DNA of 36,703 bases, taken from a virus. Positions 16,043 to 24,596 of the stretch are shown here, in pieces. Under the pieces are notes generated by a model. That model saw only the letters and a list, made by a program, of their open reading frames with translations. It ran no database searches and had not been told where the DNA came from. Position 1 is the first letter of the stretch; every line of letters begins with the position of its first letter. Location of the stretch: positions 1-36,703 of the IMG/VR virus record IMGVR_UViG_3300033273_000670; one strand, 5' to 3'. A program made the translations under genes and the position numbers.

Positions 16043-19000
16043 ATGTCATTACTTAGGGCCGACAAGATTGCCAATAGGTTTAATAATACGGGTCCTATTA
16101 TTGTAGGTCCATCGACTGTTAGTGGCAGTTTTAGTATTACTGGGATCACGACAGTCCTCGGTCTTGGTGTTACACAAAGTATTTTAGTTGGTCAGGCAGT
16201 TACCTCAAACTATCTGACTGTCAATAATGGTGCTGATATATTCAATGCAAACCTGACAGGTATTACTACCGCAGGTATCGTCACTGGTGCAACATATTAC
16301 GGTAACGGTGTAAATCTGACTGGTGTTGTCACATCAGTAACTCCTGGTCCTGGTGTTCAAATCAGTCCTGTCTCTGGACAAGGAAGAGTCACAATTTCTG
16401 CAACTGGTGTAGCGGTTGCAGGATATGCAACTAACGCTGGTCTTGCGACTGATGTCAAAGGTGGTGTAGCTGGTGCAGTTCTGTATCAGGCTGGTGCTAA
16501 CGATACTGCATTTACAGCAGCTGGAAGTGCTGGAGAAATTCTTCAGTCAAACGGTACTGGAACACCCACATGGGTCAGTCTTACCGCAATCAATGTATCA
16601 TATGCAGATTCTGCAGGTATTTCTACCAACCTGAAGGGTGGTTCTGCTGGTAGAATTCCTGTTCAAAGTGGTGTTGATCAGACATCATTCATACCCGTAG
16701 GTGTATCTGGTAACATTCTTCTTGCTCAAGGTACATCTACCCCGATCTTTATTGATCCTAAGGCACAACTTGATGTAAGAAGAGCACAATTTGCTGGTAT
16801 TGCAACTAACTTACAGAGTGGTTACATCTCATCCGCAACTTCATTGGAAGTTATTGGTGTCACCACACTTGGTGTTGCTACTGCAAGAACCTTAGATGTC
16901 ACTGGTATCACAACTACCGATCTTCTAAATGTCGGCACTGCAGGAACTATTCCTAACCTTACATTATCTAATTCAGGTATTGCAGTCACAGCGATTCTTG
17001 ACGAAGATGATATGGTGTCAAACAGAGCTGATGCTCTGGCGACACAACAATCTATTCGTGCATATGTAGACGCAACCAGAACTGGTATCGGACTGACGTT
17101 TGATGCTGATACTGGTACAGGTACAATTGATCTTGACGAAGAGACCTTCACCATCGAAGGTACAGCGAACGAGATCTACACCATTGGTCTTGGTAATACA
17201 GTCACCGTTGGTCTGGATACTAACGTCACTGTTCCAAACAACCTGGTAGTTTCTGGTTTCTCCTCACTATCTGGTCTGACCACAATTACGGGGTCACTTG
17301 GTGTTACTGGTATCACCACCACACAGTTCTTAGATGTCACTGGTGTTTCTACATTCCAGGGTGATGTAACTCTGGGTGCTGGTGTTACAGTATTTAATGG
17401 TACATTTGACAATACAAACCTAACTGGTGTCACTACATCCCAGTTCCTGCAAGTCACTGGTGTTTCTACATTCCAAGGTGACGTAACTCTGGGTGCTGGT
17501 GTTACAGTATTTAATGGTACATTTGACAATACAAACCTAACTGGTGTCACTACAGTACAAAATCTCGGTATCACTGGTATCACCACAACTCATGCATTAG
17601 AAGTTACTGGTGTCTCAACATTCACTGGTTATGTAACTGCTGGAACTGGACTGACGGTTGCTGGTACTGGTATTACTGCAACGACACTGAATGTCACTGG
17701 AGTTGCAACCGCACAGTTCCTTGAGGTAACTGGTGTATCAACGATCGCAACACTGGGTGTCAGTGGTGTCACTACATCCCAGTTCCTAGAAGTTACTGGG
17801 GTTTCTACATTCCAGGGTGATGTAACTCTTGGTGCTGGTGTCACCGTATTCAATGGTACGTTTGACAATACAAATCTGACTGGTGTTACCACTGCTCAGA
17901 CACTCGGTGTTTCTGGTGTTACCACAACTCAGTTCTTAGAAGTCACTGGTGTTTCGACACTCACTGGTTATGTAACTGCTGGAACTGGACTGACAGTTGC
18001 AGGTACTGGCATTACTGCAACGACACTGAATGTCACTGGATTCTCTACACAGACAGGATTTGCAACATTTGGAAGTTCGATCAACGTAGCTAATCAATTC
18101 TATGCAGGTGGTATTTCATCTGTTGGTGCAGCAATCACGATGTTCCCATCTTCGGGTATCGTCAGTGCTACAGCATTCTATGGTGATGGTTCAAACCTGA
18201 CTGGTGTTGTTGGTCTGGTATCCGTCACCAACATCCTGTTTGTCACACCTGATGGAAACGATGAAAATGATGGTTATCTTGTATCAACCGCAAAGAGAAC
18301 TGTTGGTTCTGCTTTGACTGTTGCAGAAGCATCCACAGTTATCAAGATTTCTGCTGGTAATTATACAGAAAATAATCCAATTGTTCTCCCAGAACAAGTC
18401 ACACTGCTCGGTGATAGTTTAAGAGAGGTATCACTCATCCCTCAAAACGCAGATCAGGATATGATCTACGTTGCGAATGGTAGTTATGTAGAAAATATAT
18501 CCTTCACTGGATCACTGAATGAGGGTAAAGCAATTATTGCATTTAATCCTGATAAACCATCTTACGTTACTCAAGGTCCTTACATCCGTAACTGTACCAA
18601 CTTCATCTCAAATAGTATTGGTATGAAAATTGATGGTGCTCATGTGATTGGTGACACCAGAGCAATGAACGTTGACTCTTATACTCAACTCAATCAGGGT
18701 GGTATTGGTGTTTCAATCTCTAATGAAGGTTATGCGCAGTTAGTCTCGATCTTCACAATCTACAATGATCAAAGTATTGTCTGCACTAAGGGTGGTCAGT
18801 GTGACCTGACTAACTCCAACTCTTCTTTTGGTAGATTAGGTCTGGTTGCAGATGGTATTGGACCACAACAATTCATTGGTACGGTCACAGAAGCAAAATC
18901 CGCAGATACGAGTGTATTCCCAATTGATATTGGTGTTGATACACTTACAATTACTAATGCTGAATATGATAATGTTACTGGTCTGACAACTGTAACGACA

Positions 19001-20206
19001 TCAACCAACCACGGTTTTAATGTTGGTATGTCGGTTACAATGAAGGACATGACATTCACCTGTGATTCTCAACTTCCAATCACATCATTTGGTATCTCAA
19101 CAGCCAATTACAGTAATGTAACTGGTATCATGACTGTTCAGACTGCAGTCGATAATAACTTCTACGTTGGTGCAAGTGTCACCTTTGCACAACTGGTATT
19201 CAGTTGTGATTCTGGTGGTGGTGTTTCTACTGCATACTTCCCACCTGCACCTGGTGATAATAATGGTGCTCCAAATCATGTATTTGATGTTATCACAGTC
19301 GGAACTTCCACAGAGTTCACAGTCAACGTTGGTCCATCGACTATTACACATAATTATCAGGAAGGTGGAAACGTAAGTATAAGTACATTTGCTCCATTCC
19401 CAAGTGGTGCATTTGGAAATATCTTTACAGTAGATTCGATTGTAGGACCAACTACATTTACAGCATATGTTGGTGTCTCAACTCTTGCACACACATATGT
19501 CAGTGGTGGTGAGGCAGAGACCTTTGTCACCAGACCTTATGATGGTCAGGTTGTATATCTGGATGAATTATACAACTCTATCGAAAGTGTCACCATCACT
19601 AATGGTGGTTCAGGTTATACTACACCACCAGTAGTTACATTCTCCTCACCATCTGAAAGCTGGGGTATTACAGCAACAGGTACAGCTGTTCTTACCGATG
19701 GTGTTGTAACTTCTGTTCAAATGATTTCTAATGGTAGAGGTTACACAGGAACTCCAACAGTTACCATTGATGGTGCTGCTACTGGCACCTGTAATATCTT
19801 ACCTACATACTATGTGGTTAGTAGTAGTACTCCTATTGTCGGGGGTATATCTACAGTCACCTTTACTGAAAGAGTACCTTACGCGGTTGGTGTAGGATCG
19901 ACAGTTCCATTCTTCAAACAGAGTAGAGTACTTGCTTCAAGCCACGCTTTTGAATATATTGGTTCTGGTAATACAGCTCTCTCCGCACTCCCACAAAGAG
20001 GTGGTGTAGCTATTGCAGAAAATGAAGTTATAAGTCAGAATGGTGGTCTGGTCATTTACACATCTACAGACCAGGCAGGTAACTTCAAGATTGGTGATGG
20101 TGTCATCATTAATCAATTGGAGGGTTCTATAACAGGTGACGCATATCAAAGATCCCTGTTTGCAAACATAACACCTTATATTCTCGCATTAGGAGGAGAC
20201 AGTTAA
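16043..20206 (+). CDS. Giant fibre/virion protein: GVTT repeats plus beta-helix domain, 1387 aa
   Basis: Residues ~1-720 are built from beta repeats (GITTTQFLDVTGVSTFQGDV type), including 39-residue units that are nearly identical in DNA. From ~731 ILFVTPDGNDENDG and STVIKISAGNYTENNP open a DUF1565/pectate-lyase-like beta-helix. AQLVSIFTIYNDQ and DLTNSNSSFGR match the 1632-aa protein. Two GYTTPPVVTF/GYTGTPTVTI modules follow. The C-terminal domain (LASSHAFEYIGSGN...AGNFKIGDG) is also shared with that protein, then SLFANITPYILALGG. It is probably a long tail fibre or baseplate adhesin. Perfect late promoter upstream; an AGGAGG near its end serves the next gene. Confidence 0.85.
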   Translation: MSLLRADKIANRFNNTGPIIVGPSTVSGSFSITGITTVLGLGVTQSILVGQAVTSNYLTVNNGADIFNANLTGITTAGIVTGATYYGNGVNLTGVVTSVTPGPGVQISPVSGQGRVTISATGVAVAGYATNAGLATDVKGGVAGAVLYQAGANDTAFTAAGSAGEILQSNGTGTPTWVSLTAINVSYADSAGISTNLKGGSAGRIPVQSGVDQTSFIPVGVSGNILLAQGTSTPIFIDPKAQLDVRRAQFAGIATNLQSGYISSATSLEVIGVTTLGVATARTLDVTGITTTDLLNVGTAGTIPNLTLSNSGIAVTAILDEDDMVSNRADALATQQSIRAYVDATRTGIGLTFDADTGTGTIDLDEETFTIEGTANEIYTIGLGNTVTVGLDTNVTVPNNLVVSGFSSLSGLTTITGSLGVTGITTTQFLDVTGVSTFQGDVTLGAGVTVFNGTFDNTNLTGVTTSQFLQVTGVSTFQGDVTLGAGVTVFNGTFDNTNLTGVTTVQNLGITGITTTHALEVTGVSTFTGYVTAGTGLTVAGTGITATTLNVTGVATAQFLEVTGVSTIATLGVSGVTTSQFLEVTGVSTFQGDVTLGAGVTVFNGTFDNTNLTGVTTAQTLGVSGVTTTQFLEVTGVSTLTGYVTAGTGLTVAGTGITATTLNVTGFSTQTGFATFGSSINVANQFYAGGISSVGAAITMFPSSGIVSATAFYGDGSNLTGVVGLVSVTNILFVTPDGNDENDGYLVSTAKRTVGSALTVAEASTVIKISAGNYTENNPIVLPEQVTLLGDSLREVSLIPQNADQDMIYVANGSYVENISFTGSLNEGKAIIAFNPDKPSYVTQGPYIRNCTNFISNSIGMKIDGAHVIGDTRAMNVDSYTQLNQGGIGVSISNEGYAQLVSIFTIYNDQSIVCTKGGQCDLTNSNSSFGRLGLVADGIGPQQFIGTVTEAKSADTSVFPIDIGVDTLTITNAEYDNVTGLTTVTTSTNHGFNVGMSVTMKDMTFTCDSQLPITSFGISTANYSNVTGIMTVQTAVDNNFYVGASVTFAQLVFSCDSGGGVSTAYFPPAPGDNNGAPNHVFDVITVGTSTEFTVNVGPSTITHNYQEGGNVSISTFAPFPSGAFGNIFTVDSIVGPTTFTAYVGVSTLAHTYVSGGEAETFVTRPYDGQVVYLDELYNSIESVTITNGGSGYTTPPVVTFSSPSESWGITATGTAVLTDGVVTSVQMISNGRGYTGTPTVTIDGAATGTCNILPTYYVVSSSTPIVGGISTVTFTERVPYAVGVGSTVPFFKQSRVLASSHAFEYIGSGNTALSALPQRGGVAIAENEVISQNGGLVIYTSTDQAGNFKIGDGVIINQLEGSITGDAYQRSLFANITPYILALGGDS
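17341..17900 (+). repeat. 117-bp coding repeats, three copies
   Basis: A 117-bp unit (39 residues, TGVSTFQGDVTLGAGVTVFN core) starts at 17341 and 17458 in tandem, and a third copy starts at 17797. A related copy lies in the next fibre (21778-21870). A second type of repeat (AGTGLTVAGTGITATTLNVT) occurs at about 17638 and 17978. High DNA identity makes them likely recombination sites. Confidence 0.85.
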
Positions 20207-20207
20207 A

Positions 20208-20552
20208 ATGGCATTAGCCCTTAATAATTATCAGACAATCACTGGTGTGGTTGGACTCAATACAGTAGGTATCTACACTGCACCTACTGGTTATAGTGCT
20301 ATTGTCCTTTTAGCACAAGCAACCAATATTGGTAGTGACACACAAACTATCAATTTCTCCCATGAAAGGACTACTTCAGGCATTGCAGTCACTACTGAAA
20401 TGTTGAAAGGATTCCCAGTTCCTTCAAATGATGCCGCCAATCTTTTGGCTGGTAAACTTGTTTTGGAAGCTGGTGATTCTATGGTTATATCATCCAGTAG
20501 TGCTACTGACGTGAAGTTTATCTCATCTGTACTAGAGACACTTAATCAGTAA
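20208..20552 (+). CDS. Small virion protein, beta-sandwich-like, 114 aa
   Basis: It starts two bases after the stop of the giant fibre gene, with an AGGAGG 11 bases upstream of ATG. The sequence (YTAPTGYSAIVLLAQATNIG, then KGFPVPSNDAANLLAGKLVL and GDSMVISSS) looks like a compact beta-sandwich. The NIPVPSGSSFVIS portion of the protein at 22167 is similar, so the two may be paralogues. It probably attaches to a fibre or tail structure; no enzymatic motif. It is coupled to the genes on both sides. Confidence 0.72.
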   Translation: MALALNNYQTITGVVGLNTVGIYTAPTGYSAIVLLAQATNIGSDTQTINFSHERTTSGIAVTTEMLKGFPVPSNDAANLLAGKLVLEAGDSMVISSSSATDVKFISSVLETLNQ

Positions 20553-20557
20553 TAACA

Positions 20558-22141
20558 ATGGCAAGATACGGAAGTAACGACCGTCTTAATTTAAAAGTTG
20601 GTGTCGGTTCTTTTAGTGAGGAGAAGACTTCACTAGAAGTAGTCGGACGTATCGGCTTGAACACAGATGCTGCGACGCAGGATCTGGACGTAAGAGGGAA
20701 TGTATATATTTCAGGAAATATCGGCATTGGTACTTCAACACCGACCGATGCGGTAGATGTTAATAATACAACAGTAGTAAACGTTGGTGTCGTAACCGCT
20801 AACGAATACTATGGATCTGGTCTGGGACTGACTGGAATTACAAGTGCCACTAATGCAACAAATATCTACGGTGGTGCTACAGGACAGATATTATATCAAG
20901 CACAACCTGGTGTCACTTCTGCATTTGAAAGTGGTGCCACAGGTCAAGGTTTATTCTCAAGAGGTGCAGGTCAACCACCACAATGGTTAGCAGCTGCTCC
21001 CGCAGGTGCTATTGAAGGTATCTTACTATTTGACGAAGGTGGTGCTGTCGGTCTTGGTACTACCTTTAGTGGATTAGACTTTAGAGGACTGGATGTAGTC
21101 GCCACTGGTGGTAATAATGGTGGTATTGCTACAATCACAGTATCACAACAGACTTTTGTAACACAAGCAGGTGTATCCACAAGTGTTGTTGGTGGTGCAG
21201 CTTCTGTCACTCAAATCAATGTAGATGTAGGTATATCTTCATTCGCAGACTTTAAGATTACATCATCTGGTGTTGGTGCAACAGTTGGTGGTTCAGCTGG
21301 TGTTGTTACGTATTATGGTTCTGGTACTGAACTCTCAGGTATTGTCACCTCTCTAGTTGCTGGAGAGAGAATAAGTCTCTCTGCATCTACTGGACAGGTC
21401 ACAATTACAGGTATTGCTGATACTGCAACAATAGATGCTGACTCTCTGGTGGTATCTGGTGTATCAACATTAGGTATCGTTACTGGTCTTGAATCAATCG
21501 GTGTTGTTACTGCATATGTCGCCAATATTGTTGGTACATCTGCTACATTTACAGGTAACGTCACCATTGGTGGAACCCTGATTTACGAAGATGTAGAGAA
21601 TATTGACTCTCTCGGTTTCATTACCGCCAGAACTGGTATTCATGTTGGTTTTGACTATGAGGGTGGTACTGGTATTGGTGCAACACTCCTTCCATCAGGT
21701 AATGCAGTCTTTGCTGGTATCGTCACCGCACCGACAATTGTCGCAACAACGCTTAGTGCTAACACAGTATTAGTATCTGGTGTTTCTACATTCCAAGATG
21801 ATATAACCCTTGGTACTGGTGTTACTGTATTCAATGGTACATTTCACAATACAAATCTGACTGGTGTCACCACGGTTCAGACACTTGGTGTCACTGGTAT
21901 CACCACAACAAATCGATTAGGAGTCAATACAGACAACCCACTGAATGCAGTTCAGGTCGGAACAGCAGCATCTGCGTTTACTGTTGTATCAACAGCAACT
22001 TCAGCACAGGTCGGTATTGGAACCACGGCACCTGATTACACCTTAGATGTCAGAGGTGATACTAATATCGATGGTAGACTGACCATTCGAGAGAACACTG
22101 TTCCATCATTGGCAGTCGTTCTTGCTCTTGGTGGACTTTGA
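20558..22141 (+). CDS. Tail fibre protein, GIGT/GVTT repeat type, 527 aa
   Basis: The N-terminus MARYGSNDRLNLKVGVGSF is followed by repeat elements (LEVVGRIGLNTDAATQDLDV, GNVYISGNIGIGTSTPTDAV). Gly/Val/Thr-rich beta repeats continue, including one copy of the 39-residue unit of the preceding giant. The C-terminus ends DTNIDGRLTIRENTVPSLAVVLALGGL, resembling the ILALGG end of the 1387-aa protein. No distal tip domain is seen, so it may be a shaft or connector. The stop TGA overlaps the late promoter of the next gene. Confidence 0.82.
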   Translation: MARYGSNDRLNLKVGVGSFSEEKTSLEVVGRIGLNTDAATQDLDVRGNVYISGNIGIGTSTPTDAVDVNNTTVVNVGVVTANEYYGSGLGLTGITSATNATNIYGGATGQILYQAQPGVTSAFESGATGQGLFSRGAGQPPQWLAAAPAGAIEGILLFDEGGAVGLGTTFSGLDFRGLDVVATGGNNGGIATITVSQQTFVTQAGVSTSVVGGAASVTQINVDVGISSFADFKITSSGVGATVGGSAGVVTYYGSGTELSGIVTSLVAGERISLSASTGQVTITGIADTATIDADSLVVSGVSTLGIVTGLESIGVVTAYVANIVGTSATFTGNVTIGGTLIYEDVENIDSLGFITARTGIHVGFDYEGGTGIGATLLPSGNAVFAGIVTAPTIVATTLSANTVLVSGVSTFQDDITLGTGVTVFNGTFHNTNLTGVTTVQTLGVTGITTTNRLGVNTDNPLNAVQVGTAASAFTVVSTATSAQVGIGTTAPDYTLDVRGDTNIDGRLTIRENTVPSLAVVLALGGL

Positions 22142-22147
22142 TAAATA
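22140..22147 (+). promoter_or_regulatory. Late promoter cassette (GATAAATA-ACTAAAAAG)
   Basis: The stop TGA runs into GATAAATA, followed by ACTAAAAAG and a short A/T leader to ATG 22167. First occurrence of the punctuation block reused through the fibre region. Confidence 0.75.
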
Positions 22148-22166
22148 ACTAAAAAGTATTAATACA

Positions 22167-22694
22167 ATGGCGGAGTCATTTACAAATTCACTGACAAGAG
22201 CTGCTGGTATTGTGACCACTAGTTCAACTGCAAGTATTGGAGCTGGTGTCACCATTATCACTGGTATCTCTACTGATGGTGTTGCTGTTGGTGACATGGT
22301 TCGAACCACTCACTTCAGAGGGGGTGCAAAGGTTGCTCATATTGATGCTGGTCAAGTCAGACTTGATAAGACATCTACTAATTCAACTGCCGCAACTTCA
22401 CAATCGGTAAGTTTCTTAGGTGTAACGACTGCATACACTGCAGCATCTAAATCTATCTTGGTCGGTGGAACATTTGCAAACTTATCCGACACCACTATCA
22501 ACATATTTGTTGAAGTTGGTGTTGGTAATACTTTAACTCTACTTGCAAATAACATTCCTGTCCCATCGGGAAGTTCCTTCGTCATCAGTGACGCTGGTAA
22601 GACAATTCTTCAGAACGCTGAACAGGTTAGAGTATATTGTAACACCGCTGATGCTGTTGATGTTAATCTGAGTGTACTTGCAGGAGTTGCCTAA
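22167..22694 (+). CDS. Virion/fibre-associated protein, 175 aa
   Basis: The N-terminal half (SLTRAAGIVTTSSTASIGAG, DGVAVGDMVRTTHFRGGAKV) is beta-rich. The C-terminal half (SILVGGTFANLSDTTINIFV, NNIPVPSGSSFVIS, AEQVRVYCNTADAVDVNLSV) resembles the 114-aa protein at 20208. Its stop overlaps the next start (TAATG at 22692-22696), so it is translationally coupled. It probably acts as a fibre-attachment or adaptor protein (inference). Confidence 0.72.
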   Translation: MAESFTNSLTRAAGIVTTSSTASIGAGVTIITGISTDGVAVGDMVRTTHFRGGAKVAHIDAGQVRLDKTSTNSTAATSQSVSFLGVTTAYTAASKSILVGGTFANLSDTTINIFVEVGVGNTLTLLANNIPVPSGSSFVISDAGKTILQNAEQVRVYCNTADAVDVNLSVLAGVA

Positions 22695-23329
22695 TGATTG
22701 GAAATAACGGTTACATCGGAAGAAATCCTGACAACTCATCAGTAACTGTTGCACGTCAGGTTTTTCAACCCGCAGGAATTCAGACTACATTCAATTTTGC
22801 ATCAACTTATGATGCAGGATACTTTGAAGTCTACATCAATGGTATCAAACAGATTAAAGGTATTGATTACACATTAGCAGGTAATAATCAAGATTTTTCT
22901 CTGACAACACCTTGTTCACCTGGTGATGTCATTGAAGGTGTGAGTTATAAATCATTTAGAGCCGCATCAGCCACCATTGGTATTCACTCTAATGGTGCCC
23001 CAATTGGTGATACATCAACACTTAACTTTGTTGGTACAGCAACAACATTCTCTCAGACGGGAAGTCAAATTAATGTTGAAGTAAGTGGTGCTGGTGGTGG
23101 TGTCGGTACTGCTATCAGATATCCAGACAATACCGATAGTCCATTCAGTTATATTAACGCATCAGTCTATGTTGATCGGAATATTAATCTGAATACAACA
23201 AATGCTGGTGAACATAATACATATGTTGTAGTCCAAGAACCAAGAATTATTGTTGCAACAGGTTCTTCAATTACTGTCGGTCTTGGCAAAACACTCGTGA
23301 CTGATTTGTATCAGTTGGGTGACCTCTGA
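22694..23329 (+). CDS. Fibre/adaptor protein, 211 aa (paralogue of the 25466 gene)
   Basis: Residues ~15-90 (VFQPAGIQTTFNFASTYDAG, YFEVYINGIKQIKGIDYTLA, PCSPGDVIEGVSYKSF) form the beta-sandwich unit seen at the head of many phage fibres. GIHSNGAPIGDTSTLNFVG and ATTFSQTGSQINVEVSG follow, and these landmarks recur in the gene at 25466 in the same order. The last ~80 residues (YVDRNINLNTTNAGEHNTYV) differ from it less in pattern than in sequence. It is coupled to the previous gene by TAATG, and its stop overlaps a late promoter. Confidence 0.75.
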   Translation: MIGNNGYIGRNPDNSSVTVARQVFQPAGIQTTFNFASTYDAGYFEVYINGIKQIKGIDYTLAGNNQDFSLTTPCSPGDVIEGVSYKSFRAASATIGIHSNGAPIGDTSTLNFVGTATTFSQTGSQINVEVSGAGGGVGTAIRYPDNTDSPFSYINASVYVDRNINLNTTNAGEHNTYVVVQEPRIIVATGSSITVGLGKTLVTDLYQLGDL

Positions 23330-23335
23330 TAAATA
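23328..23335 (+). promoter_or_regulatory. Late promoter cassette (GATAAATA)
   Basis: The stop TGA (23327-23329) overlaps GATAAATA; a CCTTTAAAAG variant of the usual downstream block precedes ATG 23355. Confidence 0.7.
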
Positions 23336-23354
23336 CCTTTAAAAGATATAAGCA

Positions 23355-24188
23355 ATGTCAGCAATTAATGTAAATTCAATTACAGGTAGGACTGGTGGTC
23401 ACGGACCAGTGCTGACGGGTGTGACTACGGTCAGTGATGGTAATCTTGTTGTAATCGGTACTGGTAGAGTTGGTATCGGAACTAGTATTCCATCGTCAAC
23501 TCTACATCTCAATTCAAATACCGTTGCTGAGGTAAAATTAACATTACAAAACACCAACGGAACAACAGCAATTTATGGTAATAATGATGATATTATTATG
23601 GATGCTGACAAATATAGAATCCGTGATGTAAATGGAAGCGCGGAATATATTAGAATAGTATCTGGTGGTGGTGTAGGTATCAATACTAATCAAGTTGCTT
23701 CTGGTGTCAATGTTGCAGTTGGTGGTACAATCAGAGTACAAGACTCTACTGATACGACACAATATCTGACTATCAATCATCAAGGTATTGACTTCCAGAA
23801 CACTGGTGCTGGTTCATCAACTACTGCTTCTTCACACCTTTTAGACGATTACGAGGAAGGAACTTGGACTCCGACACTTTCTAGTGAAACGGTCTCAAAC
23901 GTTGACTCCAGATATAGAAAAATTGGTTCGGCGGTAACACTATATACTAAATTTGATGTTACTAGCCTATCAAATATTGCATCAGGTGATCGATTAAATG
24001 GCTTTGGCGGTTATCCATTTTCAGTAGCGTCTGGATCAAATCTGGCTGGACATGGCGGCACGCCTGGCGGTAGCGAAGGCGGTCAACGATGGTATTTGCT
24101 AACGACTAATAATACAATCAAGTGTGTCAGCACAAACGGTGGAAGTATGGTCAGGGTTTCTCTCATTATTTCTTACACTACTGTTTAA
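23355..24188 (+). CDS. Tail fibre tip protein, 277 aa (hinge + variable tip)
   Basis: The N-terminus MSAINVNSITGRTGGHGPVL and GRVGIGTSIPSSTLHLNSNT are standard fibre repeats. A middle segment follows (IYGNNDDIIMDADKYRIRDV). At ~143-173 comes the hinge GIDFQNTGAGSSTTASSHLL-DDYEEGTWTPTL, shared almost identically with the gene at 24597. After it the C-terminal ~100 residues (a Tyr-rich beta domain, RKIGSAVTLYTKFDVTSL) diverge. The 3' part is richer in GGC/GCG codons than its surroundings. Probably a receptor-binding tip. Confidence 0.8.
   Translation: MSAINVNSITGRTGGHGPVLTGVTTVSDGNLVVIGTGRVGIGTSIPSSTLHLNSNTVAEVKLTLQNTNGTTAIYGNNDDIIMDADKYRIRDVNGSAEYIRIVSGGGVGINTNQVASGVNVAVGGTIRVQDSTDTTQYLTINHQGIDFQNTGAGSSTTASSHLLDDYEEGTWTPTLSSETVSNVDSRYRKIGSAVTLYTKFDVTSLSNIASGDRLNGFGGYPFSVASGSNLAGHGGTPGGSEGGQRWYLLTTNNTIKCVSTNGGSMVRVSLIISYTTV
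23783..23872 (+). repeat. 90-bp hinge repeat, copy A
   Basis: About 90 bp coding for GIDFQNTGAGSSTT...DDYEEGTWTP is nearly identical to 24960-25049. It marks the junction between conserved shaft and divergent tip in two fibre genes. Confidence 0.85.
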
Positions 24189-24239
24189 TAAACAACAGTG
24201 CTAATTTCAGAGCAACTTTTTCTTATTTTACTTAAGTTG

Positions 24240-24277
24240 AATAAATAATTACGCCTAAATCCGTTTAGTCTGGAGGA
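24240..24277 (+). promoter_or_regulatory. Late promoter and strong RBS for the 95-aa gene
   Basis: AATAAATA at 24240-24247 is followed by TGGAGGA (24271-24277), 9 bases before ATG 24286. This leader is longer than the standard cassette, and its Shine-Dalgarno is one of the strongest in the fibre region. Confidence 0.6.
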
Positions 24278-24285
24278 CTTTCCTA

Positions 24286-24573
24286 ATGGCACTTTCTGAA
24301 AGAAGCGAAAACGACAAAATTGAAGTTGTCGGTACATTTAAAGCAGTACAAGTACGTAGAGCTGACATCATTGAAAAAGATGGTGTAGAAGTTGCACGTT
24401 CCTTCCATCGTCATGTATTAGTACCTGGTTCAGTTGATGCAGACGACAATTGGACTGATACTGACATCAGTGGCGAAGATGCGGATGTACAAGCAATTTG
24501 TAATGCTGCATGGACACAATCAGTCAAGGATGCATACAAAGCACATCTGATTGCTACCAGAGACGCAGACTGA
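24286..24573 (+). CDS. Fibre-region small protein, 95 aa, HRHV motif
   Basis: The sequence SENDKIEVVGTFKAVQVRRA, KDGVEVARSFHRHVLVPGSV, then DADVQAICNAAWTQSVKDAY is compact and charged, unlike the Gly/Thr repeats around it. It lacks the low-complexity look of fibres and reads as a soluble alpha/beta protein, with a beta-hairpin and a C-terminal helix. I recall this pattern next to fibre genes in marine phages, with no assigned function. A strong RBS implies high expression. A fibre assembly chaperone is one possibility (inference). Confidence 0.72.
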   Translation: MALSERSENDKIEVVGTFKAVQVRRADIIEKDGVEVARSFHRHVLVPGSVDADDNWTDTDISGEDADVQAICNAAWTQSVKDAYKAHLIATRDAD

Positions 24574-24579
24574 TAAATA
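24572..24579 (+). promoter_or_regulatory. Late promoter cassette (GATAAATA)
   Basis: It overlaps the stop TGA of the 95-aa gene and is followed by CCTAAAAAG and ATG at 24597. Confidence 0.72.
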
Positions 24580-24596
24580 CCTAAAAAGATATTGAG

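Noticed and set aside
17341-17900. CRISPR-like array because of regularly spaced repeats
   Set aside because: Repeats are in-frame coding units of 117 bp with no palindromes and no unique spacers between identical short repeats.
16822-22585. Many long minus-strand frames (for example 17176-17586 and 17629-17892) across the fibre genes
   Set aside because: They are shadows of the GVTT repeats, giving Val/Pro/Thr-rich low-complexity proteins with no promoter or RBS context.
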